Shown here in pieces: positions 50,406-59,700 of a DNA stretch of 64,000 bases. The DNA is taken from NCBI GenBank assembly GCA_036504535.1, contig DASXUY010000014.1:1-64000 (forward strand). Reading direction: 5' to 3'. Under the pieces are notes generated by a model that saw only the letters and a program-made list of their open reading frames with translations, ran no database searches and was not told the DNA's origin. The position numbers were made by a program, and so were the translations under genes. Positions within the stretch are counted from its first letter, which is position 1. Each line of letters begins with the position of its first letter. Origin of the DNA: JARLGU01 sp036504535. Lineage in GTDB: Bacteria > Armatimonadota > Armatimonadia > Armatimonadales > Capsulimonadaceae.

Positions 50406-51503
50406 CTAGTCCGGCCCGCCACCGGGACCACCACCCCCATCGGGACCGCCGCCTGGAGGCGGTCCGCCAGGTCCGCCGCCGTCACCGCCTGGAGGTGGCC
50501 CACCCGGTTCGCCATCATCGGAGCCACCATCTCCAGCCCCTGCATCCATCCCGCCTGCCTCGCTTCCAGGTCCGGTAGCGCTGGCTGCTCCCGCCTGTCG
50601 TCCTGCCATGGCTCTCCAACCGTCGCTTCCGCCGGAGGGACTGCCGGACGGTGAAGCGGGGCCATTGATCTGAACGTAATCCGCCGGGATTTCAAACAGG
50701 CTGTCGCTCAGCTGGACGCGGCTCACACCGCTGACGCTGAACGCTACCGAGGTGGTTTCCGTAGTCTGAGATCGCGAGTTGAGACGCGATGTTTCCAAGG
50801 TGCTCTTGAGAGGAAACTCGTTTATCTCCAACAAGTGTGCCTGCAACGACTGCTGCAATTCATTCGCGCCGTATGCCACCAGTGACGATAACGCTGATAC
50901 AATCAGCGCGTTGGTCGTCGGTAGCTCTACAGCGTCCGATGCCCAAATCTCGCCGTTGATTTTGACGAATCCGTCATTGCTGGCATCTGAGAATGTCTTC
51001 TCTACGCTCGATTCCGACGTGCCAAACACGGCGTACTTGGAGGCTGACGCTCCTGCAATCAGTTGCCGTTTCTCGGCAGACGGGTGCTGGAAGACCACCA
51101 TCGGGCTGTTGTCTCGGGTTCCCACCTGGCGCCCCGAAAAAGTATCGGCTCCATGTAAGCTGGTCGAGTAATACGTATGCTCGCGAGTGTTGAGCACATA
51201 AACTCGATTGCGTTCGCCGTTGTAGAGCGCGACGATTGACCCATTCAACTCGATCCGAGCACGGCTCCCTCGGAAATATAGCGAGAGCCGGTTCGTGTGG
51301 CGTACGGGAGCAGCCCCTGCGCGGCCAATACTCTCCTTGGTTGCCTTAGCGGGGGACGTTGATACCGACCGGCTAACGTTCATCCGCGCACTCACTGACA
51401 GGTCCCCAAAAGCTGGAAACGATGCCGGGTAAGCGCCGATGGCAAGTACTACTGTAGTTAATGCGTGCATAGCTATTCTCATGGCTTTTCTTATCTGCGC
51501 CAT
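50406..51503 (-). CDS. Exported protein with Gly/Pro-rich tail
   Basis: A 365-aa protein with a signal sequence (about 10-32, MHALTTVVLAIGAYPASFPAFG), a ~230-residue beta-rich domain (RLSLYFRGSRARIELNGSIVALYNG, VYVLNTREHTYY) resembling DUF4412/outer-membrane lipoprotein-carrier-like folds, and a ~90-residue tail almost purely of Gly, Pro, Asp and Ser ending in repeats of GGPPPGG. The tail looks like a flexible wall or matrix spacer. ATG 51503 (after AGAAGGGG) is preferred to 51551, but ATG 51482 is also possible. No family name can be given with confidence. Confidence 0.6.
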   Translation of the reverse strand: MAQIRKAMRIAMHALTTVVLAIGAYPASFPAFGDLSVSARMNVSRSVSTSPAKATKESIGRAGAAPVRHTNRLSLYFRGSRARIELNGSIVALYNGERNRVYVLNTREHTYYSTSLHGADTFSGRQVGTRDNSPMVVFQHPSAEKRQLIAGASASKYAVFGTSESSVEKTFSDASNDGFVKINGEIWASDAVELPTTNALIVSALSSLVAYGANELQQSLQAHLLEINEFPLKSTLETSRLNSRSQTTETTSVAFSVSGVSRVQLSDSLFEIPADYVQINGPASPSGSPSGGSDGWRAMAGRQAGAASATGPGSEAGGMDAGAGDGGSDDGEPGGPPPGGDGGGPGGPPPGGGPDGGGGPGGGPD

Positions 51504-51692
51504 CCCCTTCTGATCCCGAAGAGGTCTGGTCAAAGCTCGTTCGCATTCCATGAACGCGATTCTGTTGGTACACTTCTTATCATAGTAACCAAGGGTGAAA
51601 TTACAATGAAGCTCGCGGGCCTCAGATAATTTTCTTGCAAATTACGAGTCTCCCCGATTCGGCGGACATTCACTGGGACTCATTCATCGCGC

Positions 51693-51722
51693 TTGTTCGC
51701 GCGTTCCTCGATCTGGTATACT
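51693..51722 (+). promoter_or_regulatory. pgk promoter
   Basis: TTGTTC (51693-51698), an 18-bp spacer and TATACT (51717-51722), about 80 bp before the pgk start. Confidence 0.5.
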
Positions 51723-51803
51723 TCCGGCGGCATTTTCCCTCATTGCTCGGCGGCATTCACGCCGCGCAATAACTTATCAGCAACCTCAACAGGAGAGACA
51801 GAT

Positions 51804-53015
51804 ATGGCTTTCAGCAAGAAGACTATTGACGATGTCGACCTTTCGGGCAAGCGCGTTTTCGTGCGTGTCGATTTCAATGTGCCGCAGGATGACACCGGCG
51901 CCATCACAGACGACCGCCGTATTCGCGCGGCTCTCCCGACAATCAACGCCCTTGTCGCGAAGAAGGCGAAGGTTATTCTCGCCTCCCACCTCGGCCGTCC
52001 CAAGGGTACCGTGAACCCGAAGTACACCCTCGCACCCTGCGCCGAGCGACTTTCCACGCTGATCGGTCAGAAAGTTGTCCTCGCCGGTGACTGTGTAGGC
52101 CCCGCTGCCCAGGCGGCCGTCGATGCGCTTCAGGGCGGGCAGGTTGTGCTCCTTGAGAACCTGCGCTACCACGCTGAAGAAGAGAAGAACGATCCCGCCT
52201 TCTCCGCGCAGCTTGCCGAACTCGCCGACGCATACGTCAACGACGCATTCGGCGCGGCGCACCGAGCCCACGCCTCAACCGAAGGCATCGCCCGCGTGCT
52301 CGAAGCGGCTGGCAAGCCTGCAGTCGCCGGTTACCTGATGAAGAAGGAACTTGACTACCTCGGCGGCGCGCTTGAGAACCCCGAGCACCCGTTTGTCGCC
52401 ATTCTCGGCGGCGCGAAGGTCAAGGACAAGATCGCGGTTATCGAGAACCTGCTCCCGAAGGTCGACTCGCTCATTATCGGCGGCGGCATGGCATACACCT
52501 TCCTCAAGGCGCAGGGCTACGAAATCGGCAACTCACTCCTCGACGAGAGCAACATCGATTTCGCCAAGCGCATCCTCGCTGAATCCGGTGACAAGATCAA
52601 GCTTCCCGTCGACGTTCTCGCCGTGAACGGCAACCCCTTCGGCGGCGATCCTGATGGCCTCGAAGGCAAGATCGTGTCGTCGAAGGAGATCCCTGCTGGT
52701 TGGGAAGGTGTGGACATCGGCCCAGAAGCAATCAAGGAGTTCACCGAGATCATCAAGGGTGCCAAGCTCGTGATCTGGAATGGCCCTGCTGGCATCTTCG
52801 AGATGGCCCGCTTCGCCGTTGGCACAATCGGCATCGCCGAGGCACTCGCTGCTAGCAGCGGTACCACCATTGTCGGCGGCGGCGACTCTGCGGCAGCTGT
52901 CGAGAAGTTCGGCTATGCCGATCGCATCTCGCACATCTCCACCGGCGGCGGCGCTTCGCTAGAGTTCCTAGAAGGCAAGGTCCTTCCGGGCGTGGCCGCA
53001 CTGCAAGACAAGTAA
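51804..53015 (+). CDS. pgk: Phosphoglycerate kinase
   Basis: A 403-aa glycolytic enzyme that transfers phosphate from 1,3-bisphosphoglycerate to ADP. It starts KKTIDDVDLSGKRVFVRVDFNVP with the substrate-binding signature, continues with ILASHLGRPKG and LLENLRYHAEEEKND. The C-terminal nucleotide domain has FVAILGGAKVKDKI, GGGMAYTFLKA, IWNGPAGIFE and the final GGGDSAAAVEKFG. ATG 51804 has AGGAGA about 7 nt upstream; the frame opens 37 codons earlier, in the promoter. It stands alone, without gap or tpiA next to it, and ends in a strong terminator. Confidence 0.97.
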   Translation: MAFSKKTIDDVDLSGKRVFVRVDFNVPQDDTGAITDDRRIRAALPTINALVAKKAKVILASHLGRPKGTVNPKYTLAPCAERLSTLIGQKVVLAGDCVGPAAQAAVDALQGGQVVLLENLRYHAEEEKNDPAFSAQLAELADAYVNDAFGAAHRAHASTEGIARVLEAAGKPAVAGYLMKKELDYLGGALENPEHPFVAILGGAKVKDKIAVIENLLPKVDSLIIGGGMAYTFLKAQGYEIGNSLLDESNIDFAKRILAESGDKIKLPVDVLAVNGNPFGGDPDGLEGKIVSSKEIPAGWEGVDIGPEAIKEFTEIIKGAKLVIWNGPAGIFEMARFAVGTIGIAEALAASSGTTIVGGGDSAAAVEKFGYADRISHISTGGGASLEFLEGKVLPGVAALQDK

Positions 53016-53037
53016 TCGGTAAGCAATCACCGAAAAT

Positions 53038-53076
53038 AAACTCCCCTCGGCCACACTTGGCGAGGGGAGTTTATTC
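53038..53076 (+). terminator. pgk terminator
   Basis: AAACTCCCCTCG and CGAGGGGAGTTT pair over 12 bp around an 11-nt loop, followed by ATTC. The A and T flanks make it plausible in both directions. Confidence 0.85.
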
Positions 53077-53134
53077 ACGTAAAGCATTTGCCCGTTTTCG
53101 TAATCAGCACGGCCTATGCGATTACAATAAGTTT

Positions 53135-53268
53135 CCTTCCCGCTTCGGGAAGGTCCCGAGTCCGCGCGGGGGATGGGGCCTTCGCGCGAAGCACCCTCTT
53201 AGCCCACCGGGCGATCCGGTCGTCTCAGGCACCGCTTCGGCGGATGCAATCTGGAAGGGGGCATCCGC
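53135..53268. repeat. Palindrome-rich intergenic stretch
   Basis: Two perfect hairpins lie here: CCTTCCCG-CTT-CGGGAAGG (53135-53153) and GCGGATGC-N13-GCATCCGC (53240-53268), the latter just past the stop of the Dabb gene. The middle is GC-rich. No gene was found in 53077-53281. Confidence 0.4.
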
Positions 53269-53281
53269 TCAAACCGCCCAG

Positions 53282-53599
53282 CTACCCGAACGGGAGCGAA
53301 TCGTACACCTGAACCTTTGTCCAATAGGCTTTGCACTCGTCGATGAATGCGTGATGGTCGGCGTGATCTTGATACACGTCGTGCGCTGCTCTGTCCGCGA
53401 ACTCGACGAGTAGCGCGACTCCATAAGAGTTGTCGACTACCGCTCGGTCTGTCCCGGCGGGCTTACCGAGGTTCAAGCGCAGCACTCCGGGAATACCCGC
53501 GAGGTGCTTGGCGCATCCTTCGGCGATTTTGGCGGCCGCGCTTGCATCGGCGGCCCAGAAGTAGACGTTGTGATAGAATCCGGTCGGCGTTTCGGCCAT
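53282..53599 (-). CDS. Dabb (stress-responsive alpha/beta-barrel) domain protein
   Basis: A 105-aa dimeric ferredoxin-like protein: YHNVYFWAADASAAAKIAEGCAKHLAGIPGVLRLNLGKP, then NSYGVALLVEFADRAAHDVYQDHADHHAFIDECKAYWTKVQVYD in outline, which is the complete Dabb pattern. The function is usually unknown. ATG 53599 has AAAGG 7 nt upstream; an ATG five codons earlier overlaps that site. Confidence 0.85.
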   Translation of the reverse strand: MAETPTGFYHNVYFWAADASAAAKIAEGCAKHLAGIPGVLRLNLGKPAGTDRAVVDNSYGVALLVEFADRAAHDVYQDHADHHAFIDECKAYWTKVQVYDSLPFG

Positions 53600-53833
53600 G
53601 ACAAAACCTTTCATGATGCGTGGGGAGAACTAACTACTCAACGATTATACTCAACCGTAATCCGAAGCAACGAACGCAACTCCACAGGGATGTATTGGCG
53701 GCAAATTCGTGCCTTATCGACTTGCGTAATAGAGTTGTGATCGTGATTGGTAGTTTGTCGTATATAATACGTTGACGTTTTGACGCATGAGCACGACGGG
53801 CCGGCGCACTGGCGAGCTGGAGATTAGTTTCGT

Positions 53834-54901
53834 ATGAGTCATTTTCCCATCGGGATCGGGTTGATTGGAACAGGCGGAATCGCTCAGAACCATCAACTGC
53901 CCGCGCTGAGTAAGCTGCAAGCCGAAGGCAAAGTACGCATTGTCGCGGTCGCAGAGCTGAACGAAGAGAAGTCAGCGGCTGTCGCGTCGAAATATAGCAT
54001 CCCCAACGTCTACACAAACTACGCCGACCTGTTGTCGCGTCCTGACATCGATGCGGTGAGTGTTTGTACCCCTAACTTTCTTCACAAACAGCCGACCATA
54101 GACGCTCTTCGCGCCGGGAAGCACGTTCTGGTCGAGAAGCCGATCGGGCTGAATGCTATTGAAGGCGCCGAGATGGTCGAAACCGCCCGCCAGTGTGATC
54201 GTCAACTCATGGTGGGCCTCAACCTCCGTTTCGGTACAGGCCCCAAGGCTCTCAAGCGCTTCATCGACGATGGTCGCATCGGCGACATCTATCACGCGCG
54301 ATGTCACACACTTCGCCGACGAGGTATCCCTTCGTGGGGAGTCTTCACGCAGAAGGACAAGCAGGGCGGGGGACCGCTCATCGACCTGGGCGTCCACATC
54401 CTCGACCTCACGCTATGGCTGATGGGATATCCAGAGCCGATGTCGGTGACCGGGCAGACGTTTACCAAATTTGGTACGCGTGAAGGTGTTCTGGGACTTG
54501 CTGGCCAGTGGGATACGAAGAACTTCACCGTCGAAGACTACGGCGTCGCCATGCTTCGTTTCAAGAACGGCTCGTCGCTCGTCATCGAATCCGCTTTTGC
54601 CGCCAACATCGAGCGTGACGAATACTACACACAGCTGATGGGCACCGAGGGCGGCGCCTATATCAACCCGCGCGATGTCGAACAACTCAAGATCTTCCGC
54701 GAGGAGTCAGGTACGCTCACCGATACGACGCCGTTCGGTCTCAAGGCAAACCTCTCCCACGAAGACGAAATCCGCGCGTTCGTCGACGCCATCGCAAATA
54801 ACACACCAGTTCCAGTACCGGGCGAGCAGGGCCTCATGGTCGCGACGATTATGGATGCTATTTACAAGTCGTCCGACACGGGCGTCGAGGTCCGATTTTA
54901 A
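53834..54901 (+). CDS. Gfo/Idh/MocA-family oxidoreductase
   Basis: A 355-aa NAD(P)-dependent dehydrogenase of sugars or inositols. The Rossmann motif is GIGLIGTGGIAQNHQLPAL, then VSVCTPNFLHKQPTIDALRAGKHVLVEKPIGLN with the catalytic-region lysine of EKP, and GGGPLIDLGVHILDLTLWLMG, where the histidine acts in the active site. The C-terminal alpha/beta domain is of normal length. The next gene, an MFS transporter, begins directly after the stop codon, so transport and oxidation of one sugar-like compound is likely. A -10-like TATAAT (53763-53768) within the palindrome CGTAT-ATA-ATACG lies about 65 bp upstream. Confidence 0.9.
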   Translation: MSHFPIGIGLIGTGGIAQNHQLPALSKLQAEGKVRIVAVAELNEEKSAAVASKYSIPNVYTNYADLLSRPDIDAVSVCTPNFLHKQPTIDALRAGKHVLVEKPIGLNAIEGAEMVETARQCDRQLMVGLNLRFGTGPKALKRFIDDGRIGDIYHARCHTLRRRGIPSWGVFTQKDKQGGGPLIDLGVHILDLTLWLMGYPEPMSVTGQTFTKFGTREGVLGLAGQWDTKNFTVEDYGVAMLRFKNGSSLVIESAFAANIERDEYYTQLMGTEGGAYINPRDVEQLKIFREESGTLTDTTPFGLKANLSHEDEIRAFVDAIANNTPVPVPGEQGLMVATIMDAIYKSSDTGVEVRF

Positions 54902-56437
54902 TTGAAACCAACCGAAACTACAGAGACTGCCGTTGCCTCGTCCACTCTGGCGTCAAAGCCCGGCAAAAAAGCTCCCAACTGGTTGATGCTGACGCTTCCA
55001 GTGGCGCTAATCGCGGTATTCGCTGAGCTAGGCTATGCCATCATCAACAATTCGGTGCTGCAGGTCTACCTCGTCAAGGGCCTCGGCATCGACCCAGCCA
55101 TCATGTCGATGGTGCTGCTTCCGTTCTTCATCAGCGAAGTGCTATTCAAGGGCCCCCTTGGCGTCGCCGCCGACCATTGGGGCCGCAAGCCGCTGATGGT
55201 GCTCGGGCCAGCTGTGTCGATTATCACGTCGGTGCTGATGGTGATGGTGCCCTATCCGTACGGACAACACGCCATCCCAATGCTGATTGTTTTCGGATTG
55301 CTTCGCCTTCTGGATGGTCTTGGAGCAGCGGCGCTATGGCCAGCAATGTTCGCATACATCGGCGACGTGGTCGACCACAACAAGCGCGCATCAGCGATGA
55401 GCTTGCTGAACGTTACCTATATAATAGGGCTCGCCCTAGGATTTCTCGCGGGTGGTTGGGTTAATGATACGTTCGGCCCCATCCTTTCGGGCGACGCGTC
55501 ACTTAAGCAGCAGATGGACGCGATTGCCCACCAGCTTCGCAATGCTCTCCACCATACCCCGCATGCGGCAACCATCCACGCTCCTATTGGCGGGACGATG
55601 CCCGATGTCAGTATCGTCCAGCGAGCGCACTACTATCCGTCGTTCTACCTGGCGAGTATCCTGTTTGCGTTAGCCACCATAATCGCTGTGATTGCAGTTC
55701 AGAGCCGCGCCAAGGCACGAGCTGCTGCCGCAGCCGCTGCAGCAGCAGACGCCGCTGCAACCGGCGAACCTGTCGAGGAAGCAGCCGACTGCCATGGCGG
55801 AAAGATCACTTGGGAGAGCTTCAAGGAAGCCATTCGCCTCATCCCGGGAATGTTGACGCTCGCTTTCGTAGCGTTCGCCGGGATTGGATGTATCGCCCCA
55901 TACGTCAAGCTGCTCTCGATTGACGAGTTTGGCATGACCGAAACAGATTTCGGCCTGCTCATTCTCATCCCCGCTCTGTTTATCGCACTCGCGGCGGTAC
56001 CTCTCGGCTGGCTAGCCGATAAGCTGGGCAAGGTAATCGCCGTGCGCTTCGGCTTTATCCTCTGTGCCGTTGGGATGTGGACTCTCGTTATGCTTTATCA
56101 GCAGCCTCACCTCACTTCATCGGTGGTCGTGATAGCTGGCACGCTCTTGGGATTGGGTTTTGTCTGTTCTTTTCCCGCCTGGATGGCGCTGCTTACCACG
56201 ATCACAGGCGAGTCCAATCGCGGAACTGTCATCGGAGCGGTTAGCACAGCGCAAGGTCTGGGAATGACTGTGGGCCTACCGATAGGCGGTTGGCTATACA
56301 AACATTACTCGCCGATTGCCCATATTTCCCACATTTCGCCATTCGTAATGAGTGCCGTGCTGCTGACGGTATCTAGTTTGCTCGCCTTTGTTCTTATGAA
56401 ACCGTCCATGGAGCCGAAGCATTCAAAACCCGCATAA
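54902..56437 (+). CDS. MFS transporter
   Basis: A 511-aa transporter with about 12 transmembrane helices. Motif A is LGVAADHWGRKPLM between TM2 and TM3, with a second copy GWLADKLGKVIAVRFG between TM8 and TM9. The central cytoplasmic loop (about 265-300) contains a run of Ala residues and ends in ITWESFKEAIRL. A ~60-residue soluble insertion between TM5 and TM6 (about 190-240) is unusual. It is probably an importer or exporter of a small organic compound, coupled with the oxidoreductase. The TTG start follows that gene's TAA without a gap. Confidence 0.88.
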   Translation: MKPTETTETAVASSTLASKPGKKAPNWLMLTLPVALIAVFAELGYAIINNSVLQVYLVKGLGIDPAIMSMVLLPFFISEVLFKGPLGVAADHWGRKPLMVLGPAVSIITSVLMVMVPYPYGQHAIPMLIVFGLLRLLDGLGAAALWPAMFAYIGDVVDHNKRASAMSLLNVTYIIGLALGFLAGGWVNDTFGPILSGDASLKQQMDAIAHQLRNALHHTPHAATIHAPIGGTMPDVSIVQRAHYYPSFYLASILFALATIIAVIAVQSRAKARAAAAAAAAADAAATGEPVEEAADCHGGKITWESFKEAIRLIPGMLTLAFVAFAGIGCIAPYVKLLSIDEFGMTETDFGLLILIPALFIALAAVPLGWLADKLGKVIAVRFGFILCAVGMWTLVMLYQQPHLTSSVVVIAGTLLGLGFVCSFPAWMALLTTITGESNRGTVIGAVSTAQGLGMTVGLPIGGWLYKHYSPIAHISHISPFVMSAVLLTVSSLLAFVLMKPSMEPKHSKPA

Positions 56438-56493
56438 TCGCGGGAAGTGTACGCTTGGCGAACCATAACTGAGCTCGCCGACTACCGGAGGGG

Positions 56494-56522
56494 TTGCCTA
56501 ACGTTATGCGCTGTGTTATAAT
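56494..56522 (+). promoter_or_regulatory. Promoter of the giant surface-protein gene
   Basis: TTGCCT (56494-56499), a 17-bp spacer and TATAAT (56517-56522). The leader is about 210 nt. Confidence 0.6.
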
Positions 56523-56531
56523 GACTGCGAC

Positions 56532-56570
56532 TGCTAGGCATACGTGCGTTCGGCATCCGCACGTCTAGCA
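56532..56570 (+). promoter_or_regulatory. Strong hairpin at the 5' end of the giant gene's mRNA
   Basis: TGCTAG(GCAT)ACGTGCG pairs with CGCACGT-CTAGCA around a 9-nt loop, giving 13 base pairs with one 4-nt bulge, directly at the start of the transcript. It may protect the long mRNA or take part in regulation. No known riboswitch pattern was recognised in the rest of the leader. Confidence 0.5.
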
Positions 56571-56737
56571 CTTGGCGCTGTTCATTAGATAGCCGCCAAC
56601 GTAGGTGGAATTTGGCCACGTTGAAAGCCTGCCAATCGCTGAATTGAAGCTAGTACCTCCTTGCTATGTCTAATGTCTGCAGCTTCCCCTGGCTTTGCGC
56701 GGTCAATGACGCGCGAAGGTATGTAAGAGATAGATTT

Positions 56738-59700
56738 ATGAACTCATTTTGCTCAAAACGTATTATTGCCGGCGTACTGGCAGCAGCGTTGCAGTTCGCC
56801 GCCGCCTCGGTTGTCGCGATAAAAGCTGTAGATGCCGCCCCGCCACTGGCAACGCCATACGTTAGCAACCAGTTGCCTGCGTTCGTCCGCGCCAGGCAAA
56901 GCGCAGCCACCAGGGCATCGTTCGTGACCCGCTCTGTCGATGCGCTGTCTACGGCAACATTACTTTCCCCGCGCGCCACGACTGCGACCGCGCCAATTCA
57001 GCTGAACTCAGTCGTCCAAACCACGGATATCACGCTGCCCACGTACCTGACATCGACCAATCCAGCGTATCCGTTCGATTCCACCGGTGCGCCGAACAAC
57101 GTGCCGACGCCCTCCAATGTAGACTCGGTCTGGTCGCATGGTGAAGGGTTCCTGGTTTTCGCATCCAACCGAACGAGCGCATCGGATCCAACACCGACCG
57201 CGCTCTATCACCTATGGGCCATCAAGGCGAGTGGGTACGACGCTGCGGATCCAGGCTCACTCATTCAGCTTACGGGCATCAAGGGTAATCCCGACGAGAA
57301 AAAGAGCCAGCGGTGGCCAAGCCTCTTGCCGCCGAGCGACGCCGGAATCGCCTACTGCGAAGCGTCGTCTGCGGGTGGACCTTACACCCTAGTCGTGGCG
57401 AACCTCGTGCAAGTCACTTCGGGCACCACGATCATCCTACAGGTGACCGGCGGAGCTTCGATCGCCACAGACCTCGACGTTCAGCATCCATCTCTGAGTG
57501 CGCAGTTTGTCGCATTCGCCGGACGACCAGTCGGTAGCGGGCAAAAGTACCATATCTACGCAGTCCCCACTGGAGGTGGCGCTCGCCAGCAGATTACATC
57601 CGGTCTTGCTGAAGAGAAGAACCCGACCCTATTCCCGTCATCTTCGGGTTCGCTTATCGCCTTCGACAGTACCGCGTCTCTCTATACAGTGTCTGCTGCT
57701 GGTCTCAATGGCCAAGCAGTGGGGGCTACACGGGGAGTTTGGGTGTCGTCGCTGTCCGGTGCAGGCATCGTGCGGCTGACCTCGCCGAGTTCGGATAGCA
57801 AGGAACCGACCTGGACGCTCGATGATACCAACTCGTTCCTGAACGCCACTGGCAACCGGCACTATATCTTCTTCTCAAGCAATCGAGCAGGAAAGTACGG
57901 CATCTACTTCCTGCGCGCCGACGCCGCGAATGTCGGAGCGCAGTGCATCCTCGACGCCGAAGGGCAGAATAACTCCGGCATTGGCGCCAATACGGCAACA
58001 AAGGTGGATACGAGCGATCCTGGCGATCTCTACGATTCCACGCAGCCCACAATTTCCAAGCTTCAAGCGTACATGCAGGTCGCGTATACGTCTAATCGCT
58101 ACTTGGTCAACGGGATCAACGACAATCCCGATCCGACACTGACCAATCCTACGTCAATTTTTCCGCAGAGTACGCTCATTACCGGCACCACCCTCGTCAA
58201 CGAGATCAGCAGTGAAATAATGACGTCTCGCTTATTCGACATCGACCCGCCGACGATCATGCGCTACAACGAAGCGACAACTGAGATCGTCCACGTCGAA
58301 AACCCGACCAACCCTGGCACGACTGCCAAATACATCCAGGCCGGCCAGCAAGCGGCCATCGTTGTTCGCCTCAGTGACCGCCAGTCCGGTGTGAAGGCCG
58401 TTTACCTGCAGATTAAGGACCCGGATAGCAAGTATCAGGATGCCGCGGGGCTCGAACACAAGGTGTTCACCCACGACACATATGATATCTGGTCCCAGAA
58501 CAATGGCCGACTCTCGACGAAAATGGCCGACCCGCGAGGTCTAGGTCCCGATATTGCGACTGAGGCTTTCAATCTGCCTCTTGCCTATACCGGTGCGGGG
58601 TCGTTCAACCCTGCTAATAGCCGCAGCCCACGTGCCATCATTCCTGCCTTTAGCATTCTGGGACCCGCTTCTTCGTCCGTACAACTCACCACAGTTGCAG
58701 TCGCCAATAAGGCTGCCGATACGTCTCTTGTTGTTATGGATGCCAGCGGTATTCTGCCCGGTGGATATATTCAGATTGACAATGGGGCAAGCGCCGAATA
58801 CGTCCAGGTCACAGGGGTAAACCTTGGTACCAACACAATTAATGTCTTTCCGGCGCTGGCATTTGTTCACCCGGTCGGTGCTGCAATATACAGCTCAGGC
58901 GCAGCGACAACTCTCCGAGCTGATATTGCAAAGAACACAATTGGCGGAGTTCTGCCAGTAACCAATGCTGCCGGTTTCCGACCGGGCGATACCGTCACCT
59001 TTGCTGGGCGGACAACTTACGTTGTCCAGGTTGACCTGACAGATAAAGCTAACACGATCACAGTATTCGACCCATCACCGGTTAATCTTAAAACCGGGGC
59101 CCCGATCATTCTCGTGCAGAGCCGCTACTTCTTTGCGACAGGCAACGAAGTCGATTGCCAGGCACTTGATCTGTCGCAGTCGCCATTTGACGCGACGCTG
59201 ACGTCTAGCTATATCACGCCGCGCTACCTGCCTGGATTCGATGACGCATTGATTCTATCCGGAGACCCGACTGGCTCGACTGTTCCGAGCACAGTTCAGA
59301 CCTCCTGGCTGGAACTCAAGCCTCTTGCAACAACGACGACCAGTATTGTACAATCTACGGCTACCTCAGTCGCTGTAGCGCTTTCGACTGGATATGCGGC
59401 CGGTGACGTCGTTCTGTTCGATACGGGTGCCAATGCCGAGTATGCAACCATCTCCGATGTTACTGGTAATGTCATCACGTTTAGTGTTGGCCTCACCAAG
59501 TCGCACGGACAGGGTGTGCCATTTGTTCAATATAAGAGCATCGGCGGAGGCGTTCTTTACTCGACCAACGATGCGCCGTGGACTACACCGCAAGTACCAA
59601 GCGATTACTACTTCGACGTAATCGCGTACGATAACGCAGGCTGGCCCATCTCCTACGATACCGGGGCGGGCTATTCGACGAGCGATCATCTCAACTGGCG

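Noticed and set aside
50406..50560. Short tandem DNA repeat in the Gly/Pro tail as a phase-variation tract
   Set aside because: The repeats are imperfect and codon-based (GGPPPGG), with unit lengths that are multiples of three, so slippage would not switch the frame.
51336..53077. Frameshift between the Gly-rich exported protein gene and pgk
   Set aside because: They are on opposite strands with a promoter between them; both frames are intact.
56523..56737. Cyclic-di-GMP or other riboswitch in the giant gene's leader
   Set aside because: The stem-loop at the 5' end is strong, but none of the conserved loop sequences of the riboswitch classes I know could be matched.
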